A DNA stretch of 64,000 nt from JAICLK01 sp963810525 (GTDB taxonomy: Bacteria; Patescibacteriota; Saccharimonadia; Saccharimonadales; UBA4665), in assembly GCA_963810525.1 (NCBI GenBank), contig CAWENB010000002.1, positions 263,852 through 327,851 on the forward strand, written 5' to 3'. Position 1 is the first letter of the stretch, and each line of letters starts with the position of its first letter. The notes below the pieces were generated by a model. The model was not told the origin of the DNA, made no database searches, and saw only the letters and a list, made by a program, of their open reading frames with translations. A program made the translations under genes and the position numbers. This document shows positions 25,554 through 37,175 of this stretch, one piece after another.

Positions 25554-25584
25554 TTGTCCCCCTACGTCCAAATTATTGTATAAT
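25554..25584 (+). promoter_or_regulatory. Promoter after clpP
   Basis: TTGTCC (25554-25559), 19 bp, TATAAT (25579-25584), ending 6 nt before ATG 25591. Leaderless transcript predicted. Confidence 0.5.
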
Positions 25585-25590
25585 TTGAAT

Positions 25591-26391
25591 ATGCGGCAAC
25601 TGGGGGATTTCATCGAGGAAGGCGGCACATTTCACGTCGTTGACCCACGCCGTCTCTCACAAAGTGAAACAGACAGCATCCTGGACGCCATGCAATGGTC
25701 GGTATCAACCGATTATCCGGACCGGTCGGCAGAAGAGATTGCCTACTACATGCAGCATACCGCCGCGAACTTTGCGCAGACCGTCCCGGTTCCCGGCAAT
25801 CCGTTTACCCATGAAAAGCAAACCTTTTATAACCGTCGTCTGATTATTGCCGAACGGGCCGGCGTGGTCCATGCCATGCTCGCCACCGACGACAACATAT
25901 CCGGACATTATGAGGGTTCGGCGGGCGAACGCGAACGAGCGCTCAAGTACGGTATCGGCACACATATCCTTGGTTGGAAAAGGTACGTGTATAGAAGAGT
26001 CGGACAACGAGCGGTATCAACCAGACTTCACGGAGAGCTGGAGGGGCAAGCCTTCGATCCGGATGAGCTGACGGTGCTTGACGGCATGGGGTACATTGGC
26101 TTTACTTTAGCCGGCAGCCCGCAGGAGCAAGTCTCAGCCTATCCGCACGGCGGGGAACTGCAATGGGAAGACACGCTCAAGAGCTGGGGTTTGAACTACT
26201 TCGCGGGAGATGACCAGCTACACGCAACAGAACCGAGATGGATATTCGGTAGTCCACCGGCAAGGGCAGTAATTCAAAGGGTTATGCGCGGTTCACGCGT
26301 TGAGGACGCAATGCAGCATATAGAACGCAAACGTCGTGCACAGCGCTTCTTAGTAACAGCCGTAACATTGACGACTTACCACGCCAGCTGA
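25591..26391 (+). CDS. Hypothetical protein, possibly GNAT-like
   Basis: The product is 266 residues from ATG 25591, picked because a perfect TATAAT ends 6 nt before it; an in-frame upstream ATG at 25576 overlaps the -10 box. A central stretch (IIAERAGVVHAMLATDDNISGHYEGSAGERERALKYGIGTHILGWKRYVYRRVGQRAVSTRLHGEL) has the feel of an acetyltransferase fold (strand, acceptor loop, helix ending before a G.R.GLG-like turn), but the canonical Q/RxxGxG/A motif is missing. No membrane segments. Unknown function. Confidence 0.5.
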   Translation: MRQLGDFIEEGGTFHVVDPRRLSQSETDSILDAMQWSVSTDYPDRSAEEIAYYMQHTAANFAQTVPVPGNPFTHEKQTFYNRRLIIAERAGVVHAMLATDDNISGHYEGSAGERERALKYGIGTHILGWKRYVYRRVGQRAVSTRLHGELEGQAFDPDELTVLDGMGYIGFTLAGSPQEQVSAYPHGGELQWEDTLKSWGLNYFAGDDQLHATEPRWIFGSPPARAVIQRVMRGSRVEDAMQHIERKRRAQRFLVTAVTLTTYHAS

Positions 26392-26678
26392 GAAAATAGA
26401 ATATTAAAATTACTCTTGACTTTCTTCTGAATCTCACTCAAACTTAAATATAAGAAGTAGTGTAAGCTGGGCTGTGCCGCCGTATATTAAGGAAGACACC
26501 AAAAACACCCACTTAGTTGACCTTCGCGCGCAAATTACAACATCAATTAAACGATGGGCATCCAGTATTGAAGTTACAAAAACGGCGTAGTACATGGACA
26601 TCGAACACTACGTCCGTCTTTGTGGCCTCTGACCGGATCGCTCGTCAATAATTAATTTATAGGGGGCGTGTTACTTTA
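26392..26678. other. Leader region of rpoB
   Basis: This 287-bp gap upstream of rpoB has no gene. CGTAGT (26590-26595) and ACTACG pair around a 15-nt loop, a possible regulatory hairpin. GGGGGCG about 10 nt before the ATG may serve as ribosome binding site. I see no convincing -35/-10 pair. The usual rplKAJL genes do not precede rpoB here. Confidence 0.4.
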
Positions 26679-29600
26679 ATGGTAAAGAGTATCACCAAAA
26701 CGTCGGGCAAGTCCCGCGTCTATTTTACGAGTCAAGACGACGCGATTGCGTTGCCGAGCCTCGTTGACCATCAAACACGGTCATTCCAATGGTTCGTCGA
26801 TGAAGGCCTCGGCGAGCTGCTTGCGGAAATAAGTCCGATTGAAGATTACACGGGCACGAAATTATCACTCAAGTTCAAAGATTATCACTTTGACGGGCCG
26901 AAGATGGCCGAAGCCGAAGCCCGCGACAACAACGTCAGCTTCGAAGCGCCGCTGAAAGCCACCGTGGAGCTTACCAACAAAGTTACCGGCGAGGTCAAGG
27001 AACAGGAGATTTACCTCGGTGATTTCCCGTATATGACCGCACGAGGCACGTTTGTGATCAACGGCGCCGAGCGTGTGGTGGTATCGCAGTTGATACGATC
27101 GAGCGGCGTATTCTTTACGGCGGAGCAGCACGGCACGACCAGTCTGTACGGCGCAAAGGTCATTCCGGGCCGCGGCGCCTGGCTGGAGTTCGAGACTTCG
27201 GCCGGCGGCACGCTGTTTGTGAAGATTGACCGCAAGCGCAAAATCCCGGTCACCACGCTGCTGCGCGCGCTCGGCATGACCGAGGCCCATATGCGCGACG
27301 CTTTCAAGCACGTCGACCAAGGCAAGTCCAGCTACCTCGACGCCACACTGGATAAAGACCCGTCGCGCGGCCAAAATGACGCGCTGATTGAGATTTACCG
27401 CCGTCTGCGCCCGGGTGATCTGGCTACCGTCGATAACGCCCGCAGCTTGCTCGAAAACATGTTCTACAATTTCAAGCGTTTTGACTTCAGCCGTGTCGGC
27501 CGCTACAAAATCAACAAACGTCTGAATCTAGACGTACCTAATACTATCGAAAACCGCGTTATGCGACTCGAAGATTTGACGGCCATCGTTGCCGAACTGA
27601 TCCGCCTTAACAACACCCAGGAACCGGCCGACGACATCGATTCACTTGCCAATCGTCGCGTGAAGCTGGTCGGCGAACTGGTGCAGCGCCAATTCCGCAT
27701 CGGTTTGCTGCGCATGGAGCGCAACACTAAAGACCGCATGAGCATGTGCGACATCGAAACCGTCCAACCGGGCCAGCTCATCAACGCCCGCCCGGTCGTA
27801 GCCGCGGTACGCGAATTCTTTGCGAGCAGCCAGCTGTCGCAGTTCATGGATCAGATTAACCCGCTCAGTGAGCTCGCCCACAAGCGCCGATTGAGTTCGA
27901 TGGGTCCGGGCGGCCTGAGCCGCGAACGCGCCGGTTTTGAAGTACGCGACGCGCACGCCACCCACTATGGCCGCATCTGCGCCGTAGAAACACCTGAAGG
28001 CGCCAACATCGGACTTGTGCTCAATCTCGCCAGCTACGCCCGCATTAACGACTATGGTTTCATCGAAACGCCGTATCGTAAGGTCGTCAATGCCGCTACC
28101 GCTAAAGACGCAGCCGGTCATATCGCAGCTGTCAATCTTGAAGACGCCGACGGTAAACTCATAGTCGAAGCCGGCAAGACGATAACCGAAGCCGCGGCCG
28201 CCAAGCTCGCCAAAGTCGAAGGCCGAGTCACCTGGCCGGTAAAAGCCAAAGTTACGAACGAGGTCATCTACCTGGATGCAGCCGGTGAAGAAGGCGCGGT
28301 AATCGCCGGAGCCGGTAGCGAGGTCGATGACCAAGGCTACTTCGAAAGTGAACGTGTCAGCGCCCGCCAGCATCTGAAATCCGGCGAAGTTGACGCCGAC
28401 GAAGTCACTCACATGGACGCCGCACGCAACCAGATTATCGGCTCAAGCGCCGGTCTGATTCCGTTTATTGAAAAGAATTACGTGTATCGCTCGCTCATGG
28501 GCAGCAACCAGCAGCGCCAGGCCGTACCGCTCGTTAACCCGCAAGCGCCGATCGTCGGCACCGGCCTCGAAGCCGACGCCGCCAAGAACACCGGACAACT
28601 GGTTTTGGCCGAAGACAGCGGTGATGTCATCGCCGCTACGGCGGACAAAGTCGTCGTGCAATACAAAGAGCGTAAAACCACGTACGCGCCACAACACTTC
28701 GTCAGATCCAACGAAGGCACCTGCATTAACCAGAAGGTCGTCGTCGCAACCGGCGATAAGGTTAAAAAGGGTGATGTACTGATTGAGGGCATGTCAATCG
28801 AGAACGGAGAGCTGGCACTCGGCAAAGACCTGCTCGTGGCCTTTATGCCGTGGGGTGGCTACAATTTCGAGGACGCTATCATAATCAGCCGAAAACTGAT
28901 TGAGGATGATACACTCACCAGCATTCACATCGTAGACTTCATGATTGAAGTCCGAGAAACCAAGTTGGGGCCGGAAATCGTCACCCGCGACATTCCGAAC
29001 GTGTCGGAAGATGCACTGCGCCACCTCGACGAGGATGGAATCGTACGTATCGGTGCCGAAGTCCGTCCGGGCGATCTGCTCGTAGGTAAAATTACCCCGA
29101 AAGGTGAGCAGGAACTCAGTTCCGAGGAACGACTACTGCGGGCTATCTTCGGTGAAAAAGCCAAAGAAGTCCGCGACACCTCGCAGCGTATGAGCAACGG
29201 CAAACACGGTAAAGTCGTGGGAGTCAAGGTATTCAGCCGCGAGAACGGCCACGAATTGAAGAGCGGCGTCATAAAGCAAATCCAGGTCTTCGTGGCCCAG
29301 ATGCGCAAAATCAGCGTCGGCGACAAGCTTGGTGGTCGGCACGGCAACAAAGGTGTTATTGCCCGCATTCTGCCGATTGAAGACATGCCGTTTACTGGAG
29401 ACGGTACCCCGGTTGACATCATCCTCAACCCACTCGGTGTCCCGTCGCGTATGAACATCGGCCAGGTTTTCGAGGCGCACCTCGGCATGGCCGCCCGGGC
29501 GCTGGATATGAAAGTTGCAAGTCCGTCGTTTAACGGCGTACCGGCTGAAAAGATCCAGGAATTACTCAAACAAGCCAATCTTCCCGAAGACGGAAAGCAG

Positions 29601-30239
29601 CAATTGTATGACGGCCGCACCGGCGAAGCTTTTTCGGAACGCAGCACTGTAGGCCTGATGTACATGATCAAGCTTAACCACATGGTAGCCGACAAGATCC
29701 ACGCCCGCTCAACCGGACCGTATACGATGGTCACCCAGCAACCGCTCGGCGGCAAGGCCCAGAATGGCGGCCAGCGCTTCGGTGAAATGGAAGTCTGGGC
29801 GCTCGAAGCCTACGGCGCCGCCAACACGCTGCAGGAAATGCTAACGATAAAGTCTGACGACGTCTATGGCCGCAGTAAAGCCTACGAATCAATTATTAAA
29901 AAGACCGAAATTGTCGGTCCAAAAGTACCTGAAAGCTTCAATGTTCTTGTCAAGGAGCTTCAGGGGCTGGGTCTTAAGGTTGATCTGATAACTTCAAATG
30001 AAGTCGTCGACGCTGAAGAGGTTTTGGCAACGACGGTAGCCCAGGAAGCCAAGAACCCCGCCGAACTCGAAGTGCCGGCACCGACTGTTTCCGACATAGA
30101 CATGTCCGAGGAAGACGTGATTAGCGAGGATTTCGAAGAAGCGGATGAAGACCAGCCAGTAGCCGACGATGATGCGGCGCTGGTCGTCAAATCAGATGAA
30201 GATACCGACAATGACGACAATGAAAGTAAGGAGGCAAGC
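26679..30239 (+). CDS. rpoB: RNA polymerase beta subunit, fused in frame to RpoC as written
   Basis: The beta part is 1187 codons. Conserved regions are intact: SQLSQFMDQINPLSELAHKRRL (the rifampicin cluster), GPGGLSRERAGFEVRD, ETPEGANIGL, MPWGGYNFEDA, GDKLGGRHGNKGV and the C-terminal GGKAQNGGQRFGEMEVWALEAYGAANTLQEMLT. After a usual end it carries an acidic tail of about 65 residues (EEDVISEDFEEADEDQP and on) and then runs without a stop into RpoC. A good Shine-Dalgarno (AAGGAGG) and ATG for rpoC lie inside the junction, and a TGA and TAA lie just upstream in another frame, so a missing stop through one lost or gained base is likely. Natural rpoB-rpoC fusions exist (Helicobacter, Wolbachia), so this cannot be decided here. 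Confidence 0.95.
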
Positions 30240-34050
<3,811 letters not shown>

Positions 34051-34181
34051 GTCTGTTAGAATGAGTATTAGAATTAGTGTAAATTATACGGTTCGTTGGG
34101 TAGCCTTCCTGCAATACGGCACGGTTCGTATGAGTCAGCTGGCTTACCAGCGTATCCAAATTCCAAAGGAATCGCCGTCAA

Positions 34182-34595
34182 ATGCCAACCATTAACCAAC
34201 TTGTCCGCAAACCGCGCACCAAGGTGACTAGTAAATCGAAGTCGCCGGCTTTGTTGCGCGTTACCAACAACCTCAAGACAAAGAACTATGAAAAGCCGTC
34301 CCCCTTCAAGCGCGGCGTCTGCGTGAAGGTCACCACCAAAACGCCGAAAAAGCCGAACTCGGCCCTGCGTAAAGTAGCCCGTGTACGCCTGACTAACGGT
34401 CACGAAGTGTGGGCCTACATCGGCGGCGAGGGCCATAACCTGCAAGAGCACGCCGTCGTGCTTGTCCGCGGTGGCCGCGTGCCGGACCTTCCTGGTGTGC
34501 GCTACCATATCGTCCGCGGTGCACTCGACCTTCAGGGCGTAGCCAATCGCAAGCAGGGCCGTAGCAAGTACGGCTCCAAGAGGGAGAGCAAGTAA
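34182..34595 (+). CDS. rpsL: Ribosomal protein S12
   Basis: The 137-residue protein of the decoding site starts PTINQLVRKPRTK and has the conserved TPKKPNSALRKVARVRLTNG.E and GEGHNLQEH...VRGGRVPDLPGVRYH loops. The usual YIPGEGHN is YIGGEGHN here. It is first in the str operon. Its TAA shares one base with the ATG of a 34-residue ORF. Confidence 0.97.
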   Translation: MPTINQLVRKPRTKVTSKSKSPALLRVTNNLKTKNYEKPSPFKRGVCVKVTTKTPKKPNSALRKVARVRLTNGHEVWAYIGGEGHNLQEHAVVLVRGGRVPDLPGVRYHIVRGALDLQGVANRKQGRSKYGSKRESK

Positions 34596-34699
34596 TGAGT
34601 GAACATGTTAACAAAGGCCTACGCCACGTGATTCAAACTACACCCGAAAGCAGGCTGGCAAGCGCTATAGCGGAAATCGATCAAGGAGGCAAAGCATAA
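34595..34699 (+). CDS. 34-residue protein wedged between rpsL and rpsG
   Basis: ATG 34595 overlaps the rpsL stop by one base (TAATG) and its own TAA overlaps the rpsG ATG by one base in the same way. The peptide reads MSEHVNKGLRHVIQTTPESR then LASAIAEIDQGGKA, with a likely amphipathic helix. GGGAG lies 7 nt upstream. Overlaps at both ends within a strongly expressed operon argue for real translation. The rpsG ribosome binding site (AAGGAGG) lies inside its coding end. I do not recognise it. Confidence 0.6.
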   Translation: MSEHVNKGLRHVIQTTPESRLASAIAEIDQGGKA

Positions 34700-35178
34700 T
34701 GCCACGCCACAAAACCAAAGCACTCGTGCGTGATATTCCACCCGACCGTTTATATAACAGTATGATGGTGCAACGCCTGATTAACCGCGTCATGCTGAGC
34801 GGCAAAAAGCAAATTGCTGAGCGGCTGGTATACGGTGGCATGCAAAAGGCTGCCGATAAGCTCAAGGTTCAGAACCCGCTTGAAGTTTTTGAGCAGGCCA
34901 TGAGGAATGTCCAGCCACAAGTCGAGACCCGTTCACGTCGCGTTGGCGGCGCCAACTATCAGATCCCGTTTGAAGTAAAGGGCCAGCGCCAGACGCACCT
35001 GACCATCATGTGGTTCGTTGCTGCCGCCCGCTCCCGCAGCGGAATGAGCATGGAAGACCGCATCGCGCTCGAACTCGTTGACGCCTACAACGGCCAAGGC
35101 GCTGCAGTAAAGAAGCGGGAAGACACCCACAAAATGGCCGAAGCAAACCGCGCTTTCGCTCACTTCGCCCGAAGTTAA
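34699..35178 (+). CDS. rpsG: Ribosomal protein S7
   Basis: The 159-residue protein initiates assembly of the small-subunit head. It shows MPRHKTKALVRDIPPDRLYNS, the RVGGANYQIPFEV loop, and RKREDTHKMAEANRAFAHFA-type C-terminus. AAGGAGG precedes the ATG. Normal length. It is followed by a set of unknown small genes rather than directly by fusA. Confidence 0.97.
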   Translation: MPRHKTKALVRDIPPDRLYNSMMVQRLINRVMLSGKKQIAERLVYGGMQKAADKLKVQNPLEVFEQAMRNVQPQVETRSRRVGGANYQIPFEVKGQRQTHLTIMWFVAAARSRSGMSMEDRIALELVDAYNGQGAAVKKREDTHKMAEANRAFAHFARS

Positions 35179-35184
35179 CACCTC

Positions 35185-35487
35185 ATGGCTAACGCTTCTC
35201 CGCGAATGCCGGCACAGGAAATTAGTCTGTGCGCAAATTTGCTCGAGGATGAAGAAGCGCGGTGCGCGACGACAGGGTTGGTCTGTCCCACTCAACTTGC
35301 AGTATGGGCAGAATGCCAGTACACCCCCCAGCAGGGTACTGTTGACCTCGATGACAATCAGCTCGAATTCACCAGAAGCACGTCCGAAGACCAAGTAGCC
35401 GTGCAAGGCCTGATAACAGCGCACCAACAAACCGCTTTGCGTCAAAGTTGTAGCGGCCCGCAAGACGGAACCTGTCCGATTAGTTAG
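35185..35487 (+). CDS. Cys-rich small protein after rpsG
   Basis: The 100-residue protein starts 6 nt after the rpsG stop. It has seven cysteines in loose pairs (LCAN, RCATTGLVC, WAEC, SCSGPQDGTC) and no signal peptide, so metal binding or redox chemistry is possible. After its TAG the same frame stays open for 33 codons (GIADGKGDGYDMIAAVSIAA and on, to TGA at 35589), so the true protein may be longer, by readthrough or because the TAG is an error. The unusual cysteine motif C-x5-G-x-C also occurs in the next large gene. Not recognised. Confidence 0.55.
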   Translation: MANASPRMPAQEISLCANLLEDEEARCATTGLVCPTQLAVWAECQYTPQQGTVDLDDNQLEFTRSTSEDQVAVQGLITAHQQTALRQSCSGPQDGTCPIS

Positions 35488-35585
35488 GGTATAGCCGACG
35501 GAAAAGGTGACGGCTACGATATGATTGCCGCCGTGAGCATTGCAGCAGTCGCTAATGAAGTATGTCAGCAAATGTTCATGAAAGT

Positions 35586-35669
35586 ATGATGGGTACAAAA
35601 TATCGGGAAGCTATGATGAATATAAAACAACTATCTAATCCGCCTGAAGTTAACCGAACCTTGGCCTGA
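35586..35669 (+). CDS. Possible 27-residue coupled peptide
   Basis: ATG 35586 overlaps (ATGA) the TGA that closes the extension of the preceding gene, and the stop lies 7 nt before the next ATG. The peptide is MMGTKYREAMMNIKQLSNPP then EVNRTLA. It may be a coupling leader for the next gene. Evidence is positional only. Confidence 0.3.
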   Translation: MMGTKYREAMMNIKQLSNPPEVNRTLA

Positions 35670-35676
35670 GACTAAT

Positions 35677-36003
35677 ATGGCCGAACGGGCAATTTGTCCT
35701 TCAACAGGTGATTCTTGTCCTGCTCGTCAACAAATAATCGAAAACTTAGCATACTGGAGCACACAAGAAACCGCCATAACTACTGATGTAGACGCGTACC
35801 GTATGGCGCGTTTTTTATCAGTGCGGGGCGTGGCATATTTCATAGCGAGATGTTACGGAATTCCATTACCAGGTGAGGAGCTATTATCAATAGTGCATCA
35901 AAAGCAGGATCGGGCCGCCAGAATACTTGCTATACCCTGTATTGAAGGCGCATGCGAAGCACAGATAGTGCTTGACAGGGAGTTACGAAACGACGCGCAA
36001 TAA
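35677..36003 (+). CDS. Cys-containing small protein in str operon
   Basis: The 108-residue protein begins MAERAICPSTGDSCPARQQI, with a C-x6-C pair, contains a helical middle (VDAYRMARFLSVRGVAYFIARCYGIPLPGEELL) and a second C-x4-C pair (PCIEGACEAQ). Cysteines at both ends resemble those of the 35185 protein, suggesting relatedness or shared metal binding. No signal peptide. Unknown. Confidence 0.55.
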   Translation: MAERAICPSTGDSCPARQQIIENLAYWSTQETAITTDVDAYRMARFLSVRGVAYFIARCYGIPLPGEELLSIVHQKQDRAARILAIPCIEGACEAQIVLDRELRNDAQ

Positions 36004-36032
36004 TATTCTGATAGTATAATGAGGTACAAGTC

Positions 36033-36104
36033 ATGACACATGAAACATCCACAATAGAATTCCGTTATACCGGTACGGTGCATGGGGTTAGGATCTATGC
36101 CTAA
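36033..36104 (+). CDS. Possible 23-residue coupled peptide
   Basis: ATG 36033 has GAGG 8 nt upstream and a TATAAT at 36015-36020. The peptide MTHETSTIEFRYTGTVHGVR then IYA ends at TAA 36104, overlapping the ATG (36097) of the next gene. Arrangement suggests a leader peptide or translational coupler. Confidence 0.35.
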   Translation: MTHETSTIEFRYTGTVHGVRIYA

Positions 36105-36501
36105 CCGAGACCCAGATATTCCGCTTTGCGGCTCCTGTTTATTCCGGCCGATCTGCCGCGAAACCGGTGGTCGCGTGCCAGGATTGTTGCGCATCACTAC
36201 CAGACAATTACCTGATGGAGCTCCAGTCGCAGTAGTTTACAGCTTGGATGACCCTGGAGACAATGTTGCCCATCGTTTTACGGAAACGTCCAGTCCGGAT
36301 ACAAGTTTAGCCGTGCAACTGGCAAGCAGTTGCGCTCCAATCGTCGAAGGGCTAGCCCTCCATACCTATGTCGACAACTTAGATGTCAGAATTGCCGCCC
36401 AGCAACGCGACCAGACTGCTCATTGCCGGATTGGCCGATTACTAGTGCACGACCAGACACTGCCGCCGAACCTGCTTTATCAAACACAAAAAACCGATTA
36501 G
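36097..36501 (+). CDS. Small protein with CxxC...C N-terminus
   Basis: From ATG 36097 the product is 134 residues; ATG 36082 in the same frame would add MGLGS. It starts MPNRDPDIPLCGSCLFRPIC, a C-x2-C-x5-C cluster that could bind metal. The rest has beta-rich stretches (GAPVAVVYSLDDPGDNVAHRF). It overlaps the 23-residue ORF by 8 nt. The cysteine cluster links it by style to its two upstream neighbours. Unknown function. Confidence 0.5.
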   Translation: MPNRDPDIPLCGSCLFRPICRETGGRVPGLLRITTRQLPDGAPVAVVYSLDDPGDNVAHRFTETSSPDTSLAVQLASSCAPIVEGLALHTYVDNLDVRIAAQQRDQTAHCRIGRLLVHDQTLPPNLLYQTQKTD

Positions 36502-36544
36502 AATCCATTCATAAACATGCAAATGCGAGGGAAGGCAAGGCGGT

Positions 36545-36982
36545 ATGGCAGCAACAGAAGGAACTACGCTCACAAGAAGTCAATTTGCATTTACCGGCTT
36601 CAGGCCGTTCCGGGTTGAAACGGTAGGCGACGATATTGCGAACGGGGACGAGGAGCGTCAAAGCTATCTTGTTACCGAATTACAACCGGGAGGCGGCGGG
36701 GTACATTTAGCCCCGCAACGCCCGCGACGATGTATTGCTGCCGAGGTCATACGAATACTGCCTGGCAGAGCATGCGTAACATTCGTAATCAATGCCAACG
36801 TGATAACCGCCCGGGCCGACAGCTCACCAGCCGAACAATTCGAAGCTTCTGTCGTCCGCGGGGAATCAGGGGAAGAACCACAACTATCGCTAATGTATAC
36901 TGATCGGCGCGGTGCCCTCACAATTGACGACGAGATGCTCACGCTTGCAGGACTCGCGACGGCGGCCTTTGGGGTAGAGTAG
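36545..36982 (+). CDS. Hypothetical protein before fusA
   Basis: The 145-residue protein has alternating beta-like stretches (SQFAFTGFRPFRVETV, CIAAEVIRILPGRACVTFVINANVITARA) and an acidic C-terminus. GGGAAGGCAAGG precedes ATG 36545. No motif or membrane segment. It is the last gene of the insert; the fusA promoter follows directly. Confidence 0.5.
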   Translation: MAATEGTTLTRSQFAFTGFRPFRVETVGDDIANGDEERQSYLVTELQPGGGGVHLAPQRPRRCIAAEVIRILPGRACVTFVINANVITARADSSPAEQFEASVVRGESGEEPQLSLMYTDRRGALTIDDEMLTLAGLATAAFGVE

Positions 36983-36998
36983 GTACAGTTACGAAGTT

Positions 36999-37026
36999 TT
37001 GAGAAAAGTCGTACGTAAGTTATAAT
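36999..37026 (+). promoter_or_regulatory. fusA promoter
   Basis: TTGAGA (36999-37004), 16 bp, TATAAT (37021-37026). It gives fusA a leader of about 140 nt and separates it from the small-gene insert. Confidence 0.6.
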
Positions 37027-37175
37027 CAACAAAAAGTCATTAACCTCGTGTAAGCGCGTAGTAGCACTAAAGGTGGCAGAGCTGACGTACGTATTGCTGA
37101 CTTCTACGAGAACTGACTCAGACAGAATTTTATGAATAGTAATCAGAAGCTCCCAAATAGTTGTAAAGGAAAGAA

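Noticed and set aside
36502..36626. Frame overlapping the start of the 36545 gene
   Set aside because: It shares the region in another frame with no better ribosome site; the 145-residue frame is longer and coherent.
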